This document shows positions 36,817 to 44,969 of a stretch of 64,000 nt of DNA, one piece after another. The position numbers were made by a program, and so were the translations under genes. Source of the stretch: Fortiea contorta PCC 7126 (GTDB lineage: Bacteria > Cyanobacteriota > Cyanobacteriia > Cyanobacteriales > Nostocaceae); assembly GCF_000332295.1 (NCBI RefSeq), contig NZ_KB235930.1, forward strand, positions 2,995,395 to 3,059,394. The letters are read 5' to 3'. How positions within the stretch are numbered: position 1 is the stretch's first letter; each line of letters opens with the position of its first letter. The notes under the pieces are model-generated. The model did no database searches, was not told the origin of the DNA, and worked only from the letters and a program-made list of their open reading frames with translations.

Positions 36817-37701
36817 TTGAAAACCCAGAAGCCAGGAAACCATAATAAACAACAAATAATCGTGAAACCGTCTTTACCAATGTGGGAGTCACTCACTTTG
36901 TTGTTCAGTGCTACCCTTTTACAAGGCTGCTTATCTTCATCAATAAATCAATCAAAATATACTAAAAATCTCAACCCAGAAACAGATAATTCAACTTTAC
37001 CAGTAGCAGAAATTGCTAAACAAGTTACAGTCAGAATTTTCACTGAACCCGGTTCTGGTTCTGGAGTCATAGTTGCACGTCAAAATCAAACATATACTGT
37101 TTTGACATGTCAACATGTAATTACTCATACTCAAAACCATAGATATAGCATCTTATCTGTAGATGGAAAAATTCATCAAGCCCGATTAAAACCAATGCAT
37201 AAATTGCTGGGTTTAGACTTAGCTTTAGTTGAATTTGATAGTAAAAATAATTATCAAGTTGTCAAATTAGGTGACTCGAAAAGTCTAACTGTAAATACTC
37301 CTATTTTTGCCGCCGGATTTCCCAATTATCACTTAATTAATCAAAATAAAATTGAAGACACCCGCCATTGGGGTACAAAAGCTTTTCGCTTGACAACTGG
37401 TAAAGTGATGATGTTATTAACAGATAAATCACTCCCAGAAGGCTATCGTTTAGGCTACACCAACGAAGTAGAAGTTGGCATGAGTGGCGGCCCCGTATTG
37501 AATAAAACAGGAGAATTAGTGGGAATTAACGGTCGTTTAAAATATCCGCTGCAAGGAATTAATATATTTACATTTACTGATGGAAGCAAACCATCCCAGA
37601 AAATATTTGAGCAAATGGAAGCTTTAAGTTGGGCGATTCCCATTGCAATTTTTCAGCAATCTGCAGCAGATTTTTCTCAGGCTGAAAAAGAAGAACTATG
37701 A
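36817..37701 (+). CDS. Trypsin-like serine protease, probable lipoprotein
   Basis: A 294-residue S1-fold protease. The catalytic triad is visible: His100 (TCQHVI), Asp134 (LLGLDLALVEF) and Ser223 (GMSGGPV). No PDZ domain follows, unlike HtrA/Deg. Residues 22-38 give a hydrophobic stretch ending in LLQGC, so Cys38 may be lipid-modified by Lgt. The frame opens with TTG. It is predicted to act at the membrane surface or periplasm and is probably co-transcribed with the COP23 gene. It may process the nearby TPS-CHAT protein or COP23, which is only an inference from position. Confidence 0.88.
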   Translation: MKTQKPGNHNKQQIIVKPSLPMWESLTLLFSATLLQGCLSSSINQSKYTKNLNPETDNSTLPVAEIAKQVTVRIFTEPGSGSGVIVARQNQTYTVLTCQHVITHTQNHRYSILSVDGKIHQARLKPMHKLLGLDLALVEFDSKNNYQVVKLGDSKSLTVNTPIFAAGFPNYHLINQNKIEDTRHWGTKAFRLTTGKVMMLLTDKSLPEGYRLGYTNEVEVGMSGGPVLNKTGELVGINGRLKYPLQGINIFTFTDGSKPSQKIFEQMEALSWAIPIAIFQQSAADFSQAEKEEL

Positions 37702-37774
37702 CAAAAATTGACCTCCTACGAAACATCAAAATGGAGTACAAACCAACAAAGGTGAGTACTCCATTATTAAAGAA

Positions 37775-38222
37775 AGAGTAAGTAGTAAGCCGGGTTCTGT
37801 TCTCAGTGGAGAAGTTAAATTTAACATCTCTAACATGAGGGCAGTTATCTATCTGGGACGCCTGTTACCAGACGCCTCTAGCGGCTCTGTCTTAGCGGAA
37901 CTGGTAAAAGACCAACCATAGTTCCTTTGGCCTTGCTCCCAACCGGGGTTTACCGAGCCACGACCTCTCAGTCGTGCTGGTGCGCTCTTACCGCACCTTT
38001 GCACCCTTACCTTCTCAAGTATGAAATTTGAAGTTTGAAGTTTGAAAATTTCAGACTTCAGCCTTTATCCTTCATACTTTAGAGGGCGGTATCTTTCTGT
38101 GGCACTATCCTCACGATCGCTCGCACTGGACGTTATCCAGCAAGTCTGGTCTTTCGGGAGTCCGGACTTTCCTCAAACCAGTTGTACAACTGATCTGCAA
38201 CCGCCTGCGCCTACTCTCTCTT
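37775..38222 (-). ncRNA. rnpB: RNase P RNA (rnpB)
   Basis: Read on the minus strand, the 5' part has AGAGAGAGTAGGCG, then GAGGAAAGTCCGGACTCC and GGATAACGTCCAGTGCGAGC, and GTGAGGATAGTGCCACAG follows, all conserved in bacterial type A RNase P RNA. The 3' part has the conserved GGTAAACCCCGGTTGGGAGC segment and ends near AGAACCCGGCTTACTACTTACTCT-like sequence that pairs with the 5' end (P1). It is the catalytic RNA that matures tRNA 5' ends. Ends are estimated to within a few bases. About 38018-38085 is a heptamer STRR insertion, known for rnpB of heterocystous cyanobacteria. Confidence 0.93.
38018..38085 (-). repeat. STRR heptamer block inside rnpB
   Basis: Repeated GAAGTTT/GAAATTT-like heptamers on the plus strand (GAAGTATGAAATTTGAAG, then TTTGAAGTTTGAAAATTTC) and CTTCATACTTT further right. 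It interrupts an RNase P RNA helix and probably forms an extra hairpin, since the left part (GAAATTTGAAGTTTGAAG) and right part (CTTCAGCC...CTTCATACTT) are partly complementary. Confidence 0.75.
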
Positions 38223-38267
38223 TAGATCCAGTGTAATCTTGGATGGCGTAGTGTGTGCGGGCAGGAA

Positions 38268-38957
38268 TTATCTATTCCAGGGGAGAGCATATGTCCAAGG
38301 TAGTTTCCTGACAACGAATGGACAATTGAGAATGCACATAGGGGGTATATTCAGACCAGGAGCTATACCTACACGCACTTCGGATATCCGCAGCACTAGT
38401 TGCAGGGAAAATTTTAACTCGGTTCTGCCGTTGTCGAAGTCGTTGTATAGCTTTTTATTTTTTTGGAGAGCACCGAAATCAATCAGCGGTTTTTTTGCTG
38501 AATAAGTACCAGTTGCTTGATCGCGCTCGAAAACATTTTCTGCTGACACTGTTTCTGAAAGTGTTTTCTTGGGAGCAACTAAGCTAGGGCTTTGGGGTAC
38601 GGCTAAGTCACGGGTTAAATCTGGTGATTTGCGAATTACTCGCAGCGATTGCTTGGTATGTTCGATGACTAAAGAACAGTTATCCCAGTCAACATATACG
38701 GCAATATTTTCTGATTTATTCTCAATACTCAGTGATAAATCTTTGACATCATCATAGGAATTTGAGCCACTCAATTTAAAAGAAATTCCAATTTGGTCTT
38801 GGAGATTTTGTTGTTTGAGTTGCTCATCAATAACTCCCTTTTGCAACTCATATTTAATTTTATCATCTATGGATTCAACCATCCGATTAAAAGCGTAAGC
38901 GACACCGATGATATAGAGTGTCAATACAACTAAATTCTGGTCACTATTCTGGGTCAT
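38268..38957 (-). CDS. Membrane-anchored hypothetical protein
   Basis: A 229-residue protein with no family I recognise. Residues 9-25 (VVLTLYIIGVAYAFNRM) form one hydrophobic anchor. A Lys/Gln-rich coil follows, and the rest looks like a beta-rich domain: ISFKLSGSNSYDDVKDLSLSIENKSENIAVYV resembles a single Ig-like sheet. The stop is 46 bp from the rnpB 5' end on the same strand, so the rnpB promoter must lie at or inside this gene's 3' end. It begins 66 bp downstream of the corA stop, so it may be transcribed together with corA. Confidence 0.65.
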   Translation of the reverse strand: MTQNSDQNLVVLTLYIIGVAYAFNRMVESIDDKIKYELQKGVIDEQLKQQNLQDQIGISFKLSGSNSYDDVKDLSLSIENKSENIAVYVDWDNCSLVIEHTKQSLRVIRKSPDLTRDLAVPQSPSLVAPKKTLSETVSAENVFERDQATGTYSAKKPLIDFGALQKNKKLYNDFDNGRTELKFSLQLVLRISEVRVGIAPGLNIPPMCILNCPFVVRKLPWTYALPWNR

Positions 38958-39022
38958 AACTCAGAATACCTATCTCCTATGCTAATTTTATATATTTGAC
39001 TCATCGCCTTCCTTGTTCACTT

Positions 39023-40183
39023 TTACTTAACTTTTATCGAATTTTCTAACCATCCTTTACGCCAAAACAAGATTAGCAGTACTATAGCGATCGCTGCCAT
39101 AACTGCCAAGCATATCGGGTATCCCCAATACCAATTTAGTTCTGGCATATTATATGGCGATTTTTCCGTATTGAAATTCATGCCATAGATCCCCGCAACA
39201 AAAGTTAGGGGAATAAAAATTGCAGAAACTATGGTGAGTACCTTCATGATTTCATTCATTTTGTTGCTGACTGCTGACAAGTAAACATCCATTAATCCAG
39301 AGGCTAGCTCTCGGTAAGTTTCTACCATATCCATAACTTGGACAGTATGGTCATAACAGTCTCGCAAATAAATTTGCACTTCTTCACTAATCAATCCGCT
39401 ACCATCTCTAACCAAGTTATTAATTACGTCTCGTTGCGGCCAGATAGCGCGACGCAGTTGTAATAATTCTCGCCGCAGTTTATAGATTTTCTGTAATGTT
39501 CTTTGTGTAGGTTCGACTATCACCTCTTCTTCTAAATCTTCGATTTGTTCACCGTAACGCTCCAACACGGGAAAAAAACCATCAATAATTGAATCTAATA
39601 AAGCATAAGCTAAATAATCTGCTCCTTGTCTACGAATAATACCTTTACATCTTTCAATTCGCATTCTCACTCCTTCCAAGCAATCGTGTTCTGCTTCTTC
39701 CTGGACTGTGAGTAGATAATTTTTTCCTAAAACTAAACTTACTTGCTCACTATAAAAACCACAGATGTTTTCTTTTGGTACTACCATCCGAGCAATTATT
39801 AATAATTGGTCTTCATAATCCTCCATTTTGGGACGTTCTGTCATATTCACCACATCTTCTAGCACTAGAGGATGTAATTCAAAAACATTACCTAATCTCT
39901 GCAATATGTCTTGATTTCCTAAACCTTGTACATCCACCCAAGAAACTGATTCCGTATCCAGATAAGCAATACATTCCTCTGGAGTTTCTATTTGTTTGCG
40001 AATATAATTTTCCTGGTTGTAATCAATCAAAAAAATAATCGGAGATTCGGCATTTTCATCAATAAAAATAGTCCCTGGTACAGTTCCTGGTTGATGATAA
40101 TATTCTTTAATTAAGGATTTAGTGACAGCTTTAGAAAAACGGCGAATATTTTTGATCATAGGTTTTGCAATCTCATAACTCAT
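39023..40183 (-). CDS. corA: Magnesium/cobalt transporter CorA
   Basis: A 386-residue CorA-family cation channel. The long cytoplasmic N-terminal domain (VSWVDVQGLG, HPLVLEDVVNMTERPKMEDY) leads to a charged stalk helix and two C-terminal transmembrane helices with the selectivity signature YGMNF just after helix 1. The tail is Lys-rich. It transports Mg2+ as a pentamer in the plasma membrane. The start could also be at the Met9 codon. No M-box riboswitch is seen upstream; the upstream 200 bp hold a dispersed repeat. Confidence 0.95.
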   Translation of the reverse strand: MSYEIAKPMIKNIRRFSKAVTKSLIKEYYHQPGTVPGTIFIDENAESPIIFLIDYNQENYIRKQIETPEECIAYLDTESVSWVDVQGLGNQDILQRLGNVFELHPLVLEDVVNMTERPKMEDYEDQLLIIARMVVPKENICGFYSEQVSLVLGKNYLLTVQEEAEHDCLEGVRMRIERCKGIIRRQGADYLAYALLDSIIDGFFPVLERYGEQIEDLEEEVIVEPTQRTLQKIYKLRRELLQLRRAIWPQRDVINNLVRDGSGLISEEVQIYLRDCYDHTVQVMDMVETYRELASGLMDVYLSAVSNKMNEIMKVLTIVSAIFIPLTFVAGIYGMNFNTEKSPYNMPELNWYWGYPICLAVMAAIAIVLLILFWRKGWLENSIKVK

Positions 40184-40218
40184 AACTATGGCTATCGCTA
40201 TTTAGAGAGAATTTATAG

Positions 40219-40330
40219 CGATCGCCAAATAATTTAGGACATAAACTGAATATCAAACCCACACACCAAACGACTTTTAACCCTATCCCCTATTCCCTGT
40301 TCCTCGTTAAGAGTTCCCTGCTATAAGTAT
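40219..40330 (+). repeat. Dispersed segment shared with 30444-30560
   Basis: It carries the same ordered blocks as 30444-30560, beginning with TCGCCAAATAATTTAG and ending near CCCTGCTATAAGT, with diverged sequence between. It lies just upstream of corA. Confidence 0.5.
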
Positions 40331-40392
40331 TCAAGCCGACATGATACCACCCCGTCGCCTCTAAATTAAGTAGGTCGATGTAAATAAAGTTC

Positions 40393-40432
40393 AGGGGCTA
40401 AAACTGTGGTGTGAAAACACGCTCTAGCCCCT
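40393..40432 (-). terminator. Hairpin downstream of the Ser/Thr kinase gene
   Basis: AGGGGCTA (40393-40400) pairs with TAGCCCCT (40425-40432); a smaller GTGTGAAAACAC stem lies in the loop. It lies 33 nt past the stop of the kinase gene transcribed leftwards, and TGAACTTTATTTA follows in that direction, so a terminator role is plausible. Confidence 0.5.
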
Positions 40433-40464
40433 AACTTCTATTTTTAATTCAATTTTGTCGGCTG

Positions 40465-42021
40465 CTAATTTTCCTTTGGTGGCTGATTGTCGCTAGAAGT
40501 TGGTACAACTACAGCTGGAGGCTCTGGCTTATTTTCTGCTGGCGCTGGTGCTGCGGGAATCACGGCGGGATTTAGTTGTTTTTGTGCTGGGGGTGAAGCC
40601 GAATCTTGGTTAACAGATGGTGAAGGTGATGCATTCCGCGACGAGCGCACTGCTCTGAGCTTTTCCACTAGGGAATTTGTGGCTGGGGACGTGCTGGGCG
40701 AGACTTTGGGTGGCTCGCTGTTGGTAGGTAAGGATTCTTTAGTATCCTTTTGTGGTGATTCTTCACTACTGTTACGGTTGCGAGAATACTCAGTTTGTAC
40801 TAATGGACGACGATTGCGCCTGCGCCGTGTGGTGGAGGTAGTCGCAGGGGTAGAGCTAGACGGGGAAATAGTTGTCTCTGGGCTGGATGCTGACGGTGTG
40901 CTGCTGACGGTGGGAATTTGCTCTTGGGTGGGATTGGTGAACAGTGGTGCTGGTGGCGGCGACTGGGTTGGCGATTTGGGGAGCATACTGGTGATGCCAA
41001 ATCCGGCGATCGCCGCCACGGATGCTACACTTAAGCCGAGAAATACTTTTGATGATGCCAATTTTGGAGCTAATGATTTGACATTAGCGATCGCTGACGT
41101 TATCGGCATACGGCGCTGAGTAGTCCTCTTCAGCAAATTTTCTTGTTCTTGCAGCGATAAATTCACAGTGGCGACTGTGTGCGTCGGGACAACTTGTGGC
41201 GCTGCATTCATCCCCATCCCCGGTAGCAACTTCAACCACTCCGCCACTGTCGGGGGACGAAAGCGAGATTCCACCGCCATTCCCCGCATCACTGCTTGGT
41301 TGACAGCCGCGCTTAAATGTGGTTGTAATTCGCGGGGAGAAGGCATTTTTTCGCGATCGCGTAACAACGCAGGTAAGGGAACTTGCGCCGTCAACAGCGC
41401 GTATAACGTCGCCGCCAAACCATATACATCAGTAGCCGGCGTGCGTGGGGCTTGTGTCAGGTATTGTTCAATCGGAGAATATCCCTCCGACACCATCCCC
41501 GTGTGGGTCTGTCGCACACCACTATTAAACTCCCTGGCAATACCGAAATCAATTAACACTACCTCTTGAGTTCCTGCCCGGAGGATAATGTTATCTGGCT
41601 TAATATCTCGATGTAGCAAACCATTGTTATGTACCACCTGTAACGCCGCCGCGATTTGCCGAATGTAATGGATCGCTGTTGCTTCTGGCATCGGTATTCC
41701 TGGTAATATAAATGCATTCCCCAAAGTTTCCCCAGGGATGTATTCCATCACCATGTAAGGCAACCCAGCCTCTATAAAAAAGTCGCTAACCCGCACAATA
41801 TTCGGGTGAACGCAAGTAGCTAATCTTCTGGCTTCATCTTGGAATTGACGCTCGAACTTAGCAAACTCAGGATGTTGTCGCAGCCGTTCGTTGATGGTTT
41901 TCATCACCACCTCTTGACCCAAGTAGTGATGAGTAGCCTTGAACGTAATGCCAAAGCCACCGCGCCCTATTTCCTGATTTAGGGTATACTTACCAGCCTG
42001 TAAAGTTGTACCTGCTAACAT
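40465..42021 (-). CDS. Ser/Thr protein kinase with C-terminal anchor and Pro-rich tail
   Basis: About 518 residues from the preferred ATG at 42019-42021 (the frame runs to 42063). The kinase core is intact: [10 protein letters not shown], Lys41 (VVMKTI), [14 protein letters not shown], and the activation-loop GYSPIEQY typical of cyanobacterial kinases. A membrane helix at about 330-350 ([19 protein letters not shown]) is followed by about 165 residues rich in Pro, Ser, Thr and Arg with a basic RRRRNRRP patch. It is probably a membrane kinase whose tail lies outside the cytoplasm. It is separated from bamA by composite element locus 4. Confidence 0.92.
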   Translation of the reverse strand: MLAGTTLQAGKYTLNQEIGRGGFGITFKATHHYLGQEVVMKTINERLRQHPEFAKFERQFQDEARRLATCVHPNIVRVSDFFIEAGLPYMVMEYIPGETLGNAFILPGIPMPEATAIHYIRQIAAALQVVHNNGLLHRDIKPDNIILRAGTQEVVLIDFGIAREFNSGVRQTHTGMVSEGYSPIEQYLTQAPRTPATDVYGLAATLYALLTAQVPLPALLRDREKMPSPRELQPHLSAAVNQAVMRGMAVESRFRPPTVAEWLKLLPGMGMNAAPQVVPTHTVATVNLSLQEQENLLKRTTQRRMPITSAIANVKSLAPKLASSKVFLGLSVASVAAIAGFGITSMLPKSPTQSPPPAPLFTNPTQEQIPTVSSTPSASSPETTISPSSSTPATTSTTRRRRNRRPLVQTEYSRNRNSSEESPQKDTKESLPTNSEPPKVSPSTSPATNSLVEKLRAVRSSRNASPSPSVNQDSASPPAQKQLNPAVIPAAPAPAENKPEPPAVVVPTSSDNQPPKEN

Positions 42022-42187
42022 AAATAGTTCAGAGTCCTTAGTCCTAAGTGAGCAGATCAGCACTGCGTCCTGAGTCTTAAGGGATTTCCAAAGAAATTAG
42101 CTTCCCTAAGCTTAGGAAAACTTCCCCATCATCGCCACAGTTTCGTCTTTTTCATGATACATTGCCATCCCCCTGAGTAACTTGAAG

Positions 42188-42728
42188 ATATGGGTAAGGG
42201 AATGGGGGATGGGGGATGGGGGGGGTGTGGGAGGTGGGGAGGTGGGGTGATGGGGTGATGGGGAGATGGGGAGGTGGGGTGATTAAAGCGTGAGCCTTTG
42301 AACCTGAAGCGTCAGCCTTTGAACCCGAAGCGTCAGCCTTTGAACCCGAAGCGTCAGCCTTTGAACCTCAAGCGTCAGCCTCTAAACCTCAAGTGTGAGC
42401 CTTTAAGCCTCAAGCGCGAGCCTTTGAGCCTCAAGCGCGAGCCTTTGAGCCTCAAGCGTCAGCCTCTGAACCTCAAGCGTCAGCCTCTGAACCTCAAGCG
42501 TCAGCCTTTAAGCCTCAAGCGCGAGCCTTTGAGCCTCAAGCGCGAGCCTTTGAGCCTCAAGCGTCAGCCTTTGAGCCTTAAGCGTCAGCCTCTGAACCTC
42601 AACACTCCCCATCACCCCACCTCCCCATCACCCCACCTCCCCATCACCCCACCTCCCCATCACCCCACCTCCCCATCACCCCACCTCCCCACCACCCCAC
42701 CTCCCCACCACCCCACCTCCCCATCTCC
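42188..42728. repeat. Composite repeat element, locus 4 (15 core units, inverted core)
   Basis: G-tract arm (about 42188-42283; GGGGTGAT, GGGGAGAT and GGGGAGGT octamers), a GATTAAAG junction, a core of exactly 15 units of 21 bp (42293-42607) in the inverse orientation to loci 1 and 3, and a C-tract arm (about 42605-42728; alternating CCCCATCA and CCCCACCT octamers). The GATTAAAG junction is the reverse complement of CTTTAATC at loci 1 and 3, so the core and its junction are inverted as a block while the arms keep their G-left/C-right order. The C arm touches the bamA stop codon (42729-42731). Confidence 0.88.
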
Positions 42729-44726
42729 CTAAAACCTCTGACCAATCCCCAAATGTACCCGGCTCTCTCCTTGGTCGTTAATGCCGTAATCAGCGCGGAT
42801 TAAGCCGAGGGGTGAATCCAGACGGATACCGGCGCCGTAGCCGAAGCCGTTACCGGGTTTACCGCGTACCCCGGCGGGATTGCCTAAAACGGTGTCGCCA
42901 GATCCGAGGTCTGAGGCGTAATCGGCGAAGAGGACACCCCCAACTACGGGTAGAATGGGGAAGCGGTATTCTGCGGAAGCGAGGACATAACTGCGACCAG
43001 TGCCGACATTTCCAGAGTCGTAGCCCCGGACTGAGTTGGTTCCACCCAAATTAAAGGCTTCATAAGGTGGTAAATTACCGAGAACAGTACCAGCTTGGAC
43101 ATTCAATGCAAACACTTGTGGTTGTTTGCTGTTAAATAATTGCACGGGGACATACTGGCTGTAGTTGGCTTTGAGGCGATTCATGGAAATATTACCTTGA
43201 CCCAGGGGTACAGATTGTTCTGTACTGAGGGTGAGGATAGAGCCTTTGGTGGGGTTGATAACGTTATCTCGGCGATCTTTGGAGGCGGTGAAAGAGACTG
43301 TAGTCAAATCATCGACACCTGTACCGCTTGCAGTTAAGGTATTGCCTTTGACATCTGTTGGGGTAATATTACCTTGGCGATCGCGGATACTGGTGCGGCT
43401 ATAGTTAAATCCCAAAGATGTGTTCCAGTCGTCAATCGGTCGTTGAAAGCTAACGCCAGCGCCAATTCTACCTTCCCGCGCCCTATCACCGTTAGCGAGT
43501 TCAATTTTATCATCAAAGATTTGTGAGAGTTCTCGGCGGCGAAAGGCGTTGATGGTGTAACCTAGACGATCTGGATTGGTTTCTCGATAAGGACTAGTAA
43601 ATTTGGTATCAAACTGCAAGTCGCGCAGCCCCACCCCGACGTTCACTCCCAATTTATCGTTCACACCACCGATATTCTGGTCTTGATAGTTGAGTGTGCC
43701 AATTAATCCTTGGTCAGTGCTGTAACTCCCGCCCACATTCACTGCACGAGCGCCGATTTCCTTGAGTTCATAAACCAGGTCAACTTTGGTGGCGTCTCCT
43801 TCGAGAGCTACATTCACCGTTGCAAATAAACCGAGTTTATATAATTGCTGTACATCTTGTCTAACAACGTTTTCTTGAAAAAGTTGACCGGGTTTGAGTC
43901 GCAGTTGCTGTTTGAGAAAATCTGGTTTGGTGCGTCCTGTAACTGGATTACCTTTGCTATCAACAGTTTGACCTTCATCGTTGACGAAGCGAAATTTGAT
44001 ATCACCCACCAAGCCTTCAGCGACATTTAAGGTGAGGATGCCGTCTCGGTTGGGTTTAATCGACAAGACTCTTGCCAAATTATAACCGTTATCAGTGTAC
44101 CATTTATTGAGTTGTGCTACTGCTTGTTTGAGTGCGGCGGGGCTGATAGCGGTGCCAATTTGCGTTTGGAACTGTTTTTGGACGATTTGATTGCTTAGTG
44201 CTCGAGCACCAGAAAGCTGCAGCGATCGCACTATTATCGGCTGTACTTGATAAGTGACACTCAAGCCTTTGGTAGTGCTGCGGCTATTAACATTAGCTGT
44301 CACAAACAAACCTGTATCTAAAATTGCTGTCACATCTGTTTGCAGTTGCTTTTGACTAGTTTCTCCCCCAGTTTGGGTTTTTATTACTTGGCGAATAATC
44401 TGCTGTAATTCCTGATTAGCCCCTACTATTTGCACATCTGTAGTGGTGACAACTAAATCGGACGCAGAAGGAAGAACGACTGGGGAATTTTTGTTCACTC
44501 CCCTTTGCACAGTTCCCGAATTTTGAGAAAATTGTTGTGCAACTATCGTCTCTGGTACCGCAACTGATTTTAAAATTACAGGTGAGTCCTCAATTACTGG
44601 TACTATCAAATTTCCGGCTTTGGCAACCGGAGTGGTATTCTTGGCAGGTGCGGCTATGGCTTGTCCAGTCACATCGCTGACTGCTAAAGTCGCTAAAGTA
44701 AAGATTGCCGCAGAAGAAACTCGCAT
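42729..44726 (-). CDS. bamA: BamA/Omp85 outer-membrane assembly protein
   Basis: A 665-residue Omp85-family protein. A signal-containing N terminus with an Ala/Pro linker (to about residue 100) is followed by three POTRA domains (LVVTTTDVQIVGANQEL, PIIVRSLQLSGARALS and GLVGDIKFRFVNDEG). The C-terminal barrel contains the lid motif VRGYDSGNVGTG and ends in the Phe expected of an outer-membrane protein. Cyanobacterial Omp85 proteins insert beta-barrels into the outer membrane. The stop codon (TAG) directly continues into the G-rich arm of locus 4 on its coding strand. Confidence 0.93.
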   Translation of the reverse strand: MRVSSAAIFTLATLAVSDVTGQAIAAPAKNTTPVAKAGNLIVPVIEDSPVILKSVAVPETIVAQQFSQNSGTVQRGVNKNSPVVLPSASDLVVTTTDVQIVGANQELQQIIRQVIKTQTGGETSQKQLQTDVTAILDTGLFVTANVNSRSTTKGLSVTYQVQPIIVRSLQLSGARALSNQIVQKQFQTQIGTAISPAALKQAVAQLNKWYTDNGYNLARVLSIKPNRDGILTLNVAEGLVGDIKFRFVNDEGQTVDSKGNPVTGRTKPDFLKQQLRLKPGQLFQENVVRQDVQQLYKLGLFATVNVALEGDATKVDLVYELKEIGARAVNVGGSYSTDQGLIGTLNYQDQNIGGVNDKLGVNVGVGLRDLQFDTKFTSPYRETNPDRLGYTINAFRRRELSQIFDDKIELANGDRAREGRIGAGVSFQRPIDDWNTSLGFNYSRTSIRDRQGNITPTDVKGNTLTASGTGVDDLTTVSFTASKDRRDNVINPTKGSILTLSTEQSVPLGQGNISMNRLKANYSQYVPVQLFNSKQPQVFALNVQAGTVLGNLPPYEAFNLGGTNSVRGYDSGNVGTGRSYVLASAEYRFPILPVVGGVLFADYASDLGSGDTVLGNPAGVRGKPGNGFGYGAGIRLDSPLGLIRADYGINDQGESRVHLGIGQRF

Positions 44727-44935
44727 AATATTTTGCCTATATGCCTGATTAACTGGAAGTTAGTTATAGGGAGGTAATTGGGGGATAATTTTAATAGCAA
44801 TTTTTGTCACATTTTTTTGTGAATTGGTATAACTTTTAGCTGCTTTACCGATTCGTTCCCCTATTCAGCCTTCTTTAACCAAACAGACATTTAATCGTGA
44901 TTTTTTGTTTCTTTGCAAATCCCAATTTGGTATTA

Positions 44936-44969
44936 ATTACGAATTACGAATGACGAATTACGAATTAAT
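44936..44969 (+). repeat. Short ATTACGA tandem repeat
   Basis: Repeated ATTACGAATTACGAATG units directly before the next gene's start codon (44970), overlapping where a ribosome binding site would be expected. It is a heptamer STRR-type repeat. Confidence 0.65.

Noticed and set aside
37783-38236. Short rightward frame over rnpB
   Set aside because: The conserved RNase P RNA on the other strand explains the sequence.
42298-42732. 144-residue rightward repeat frame at locus 4
   Set aside because: Translation of the core array and the C arm; no start signal and no homology by eye.
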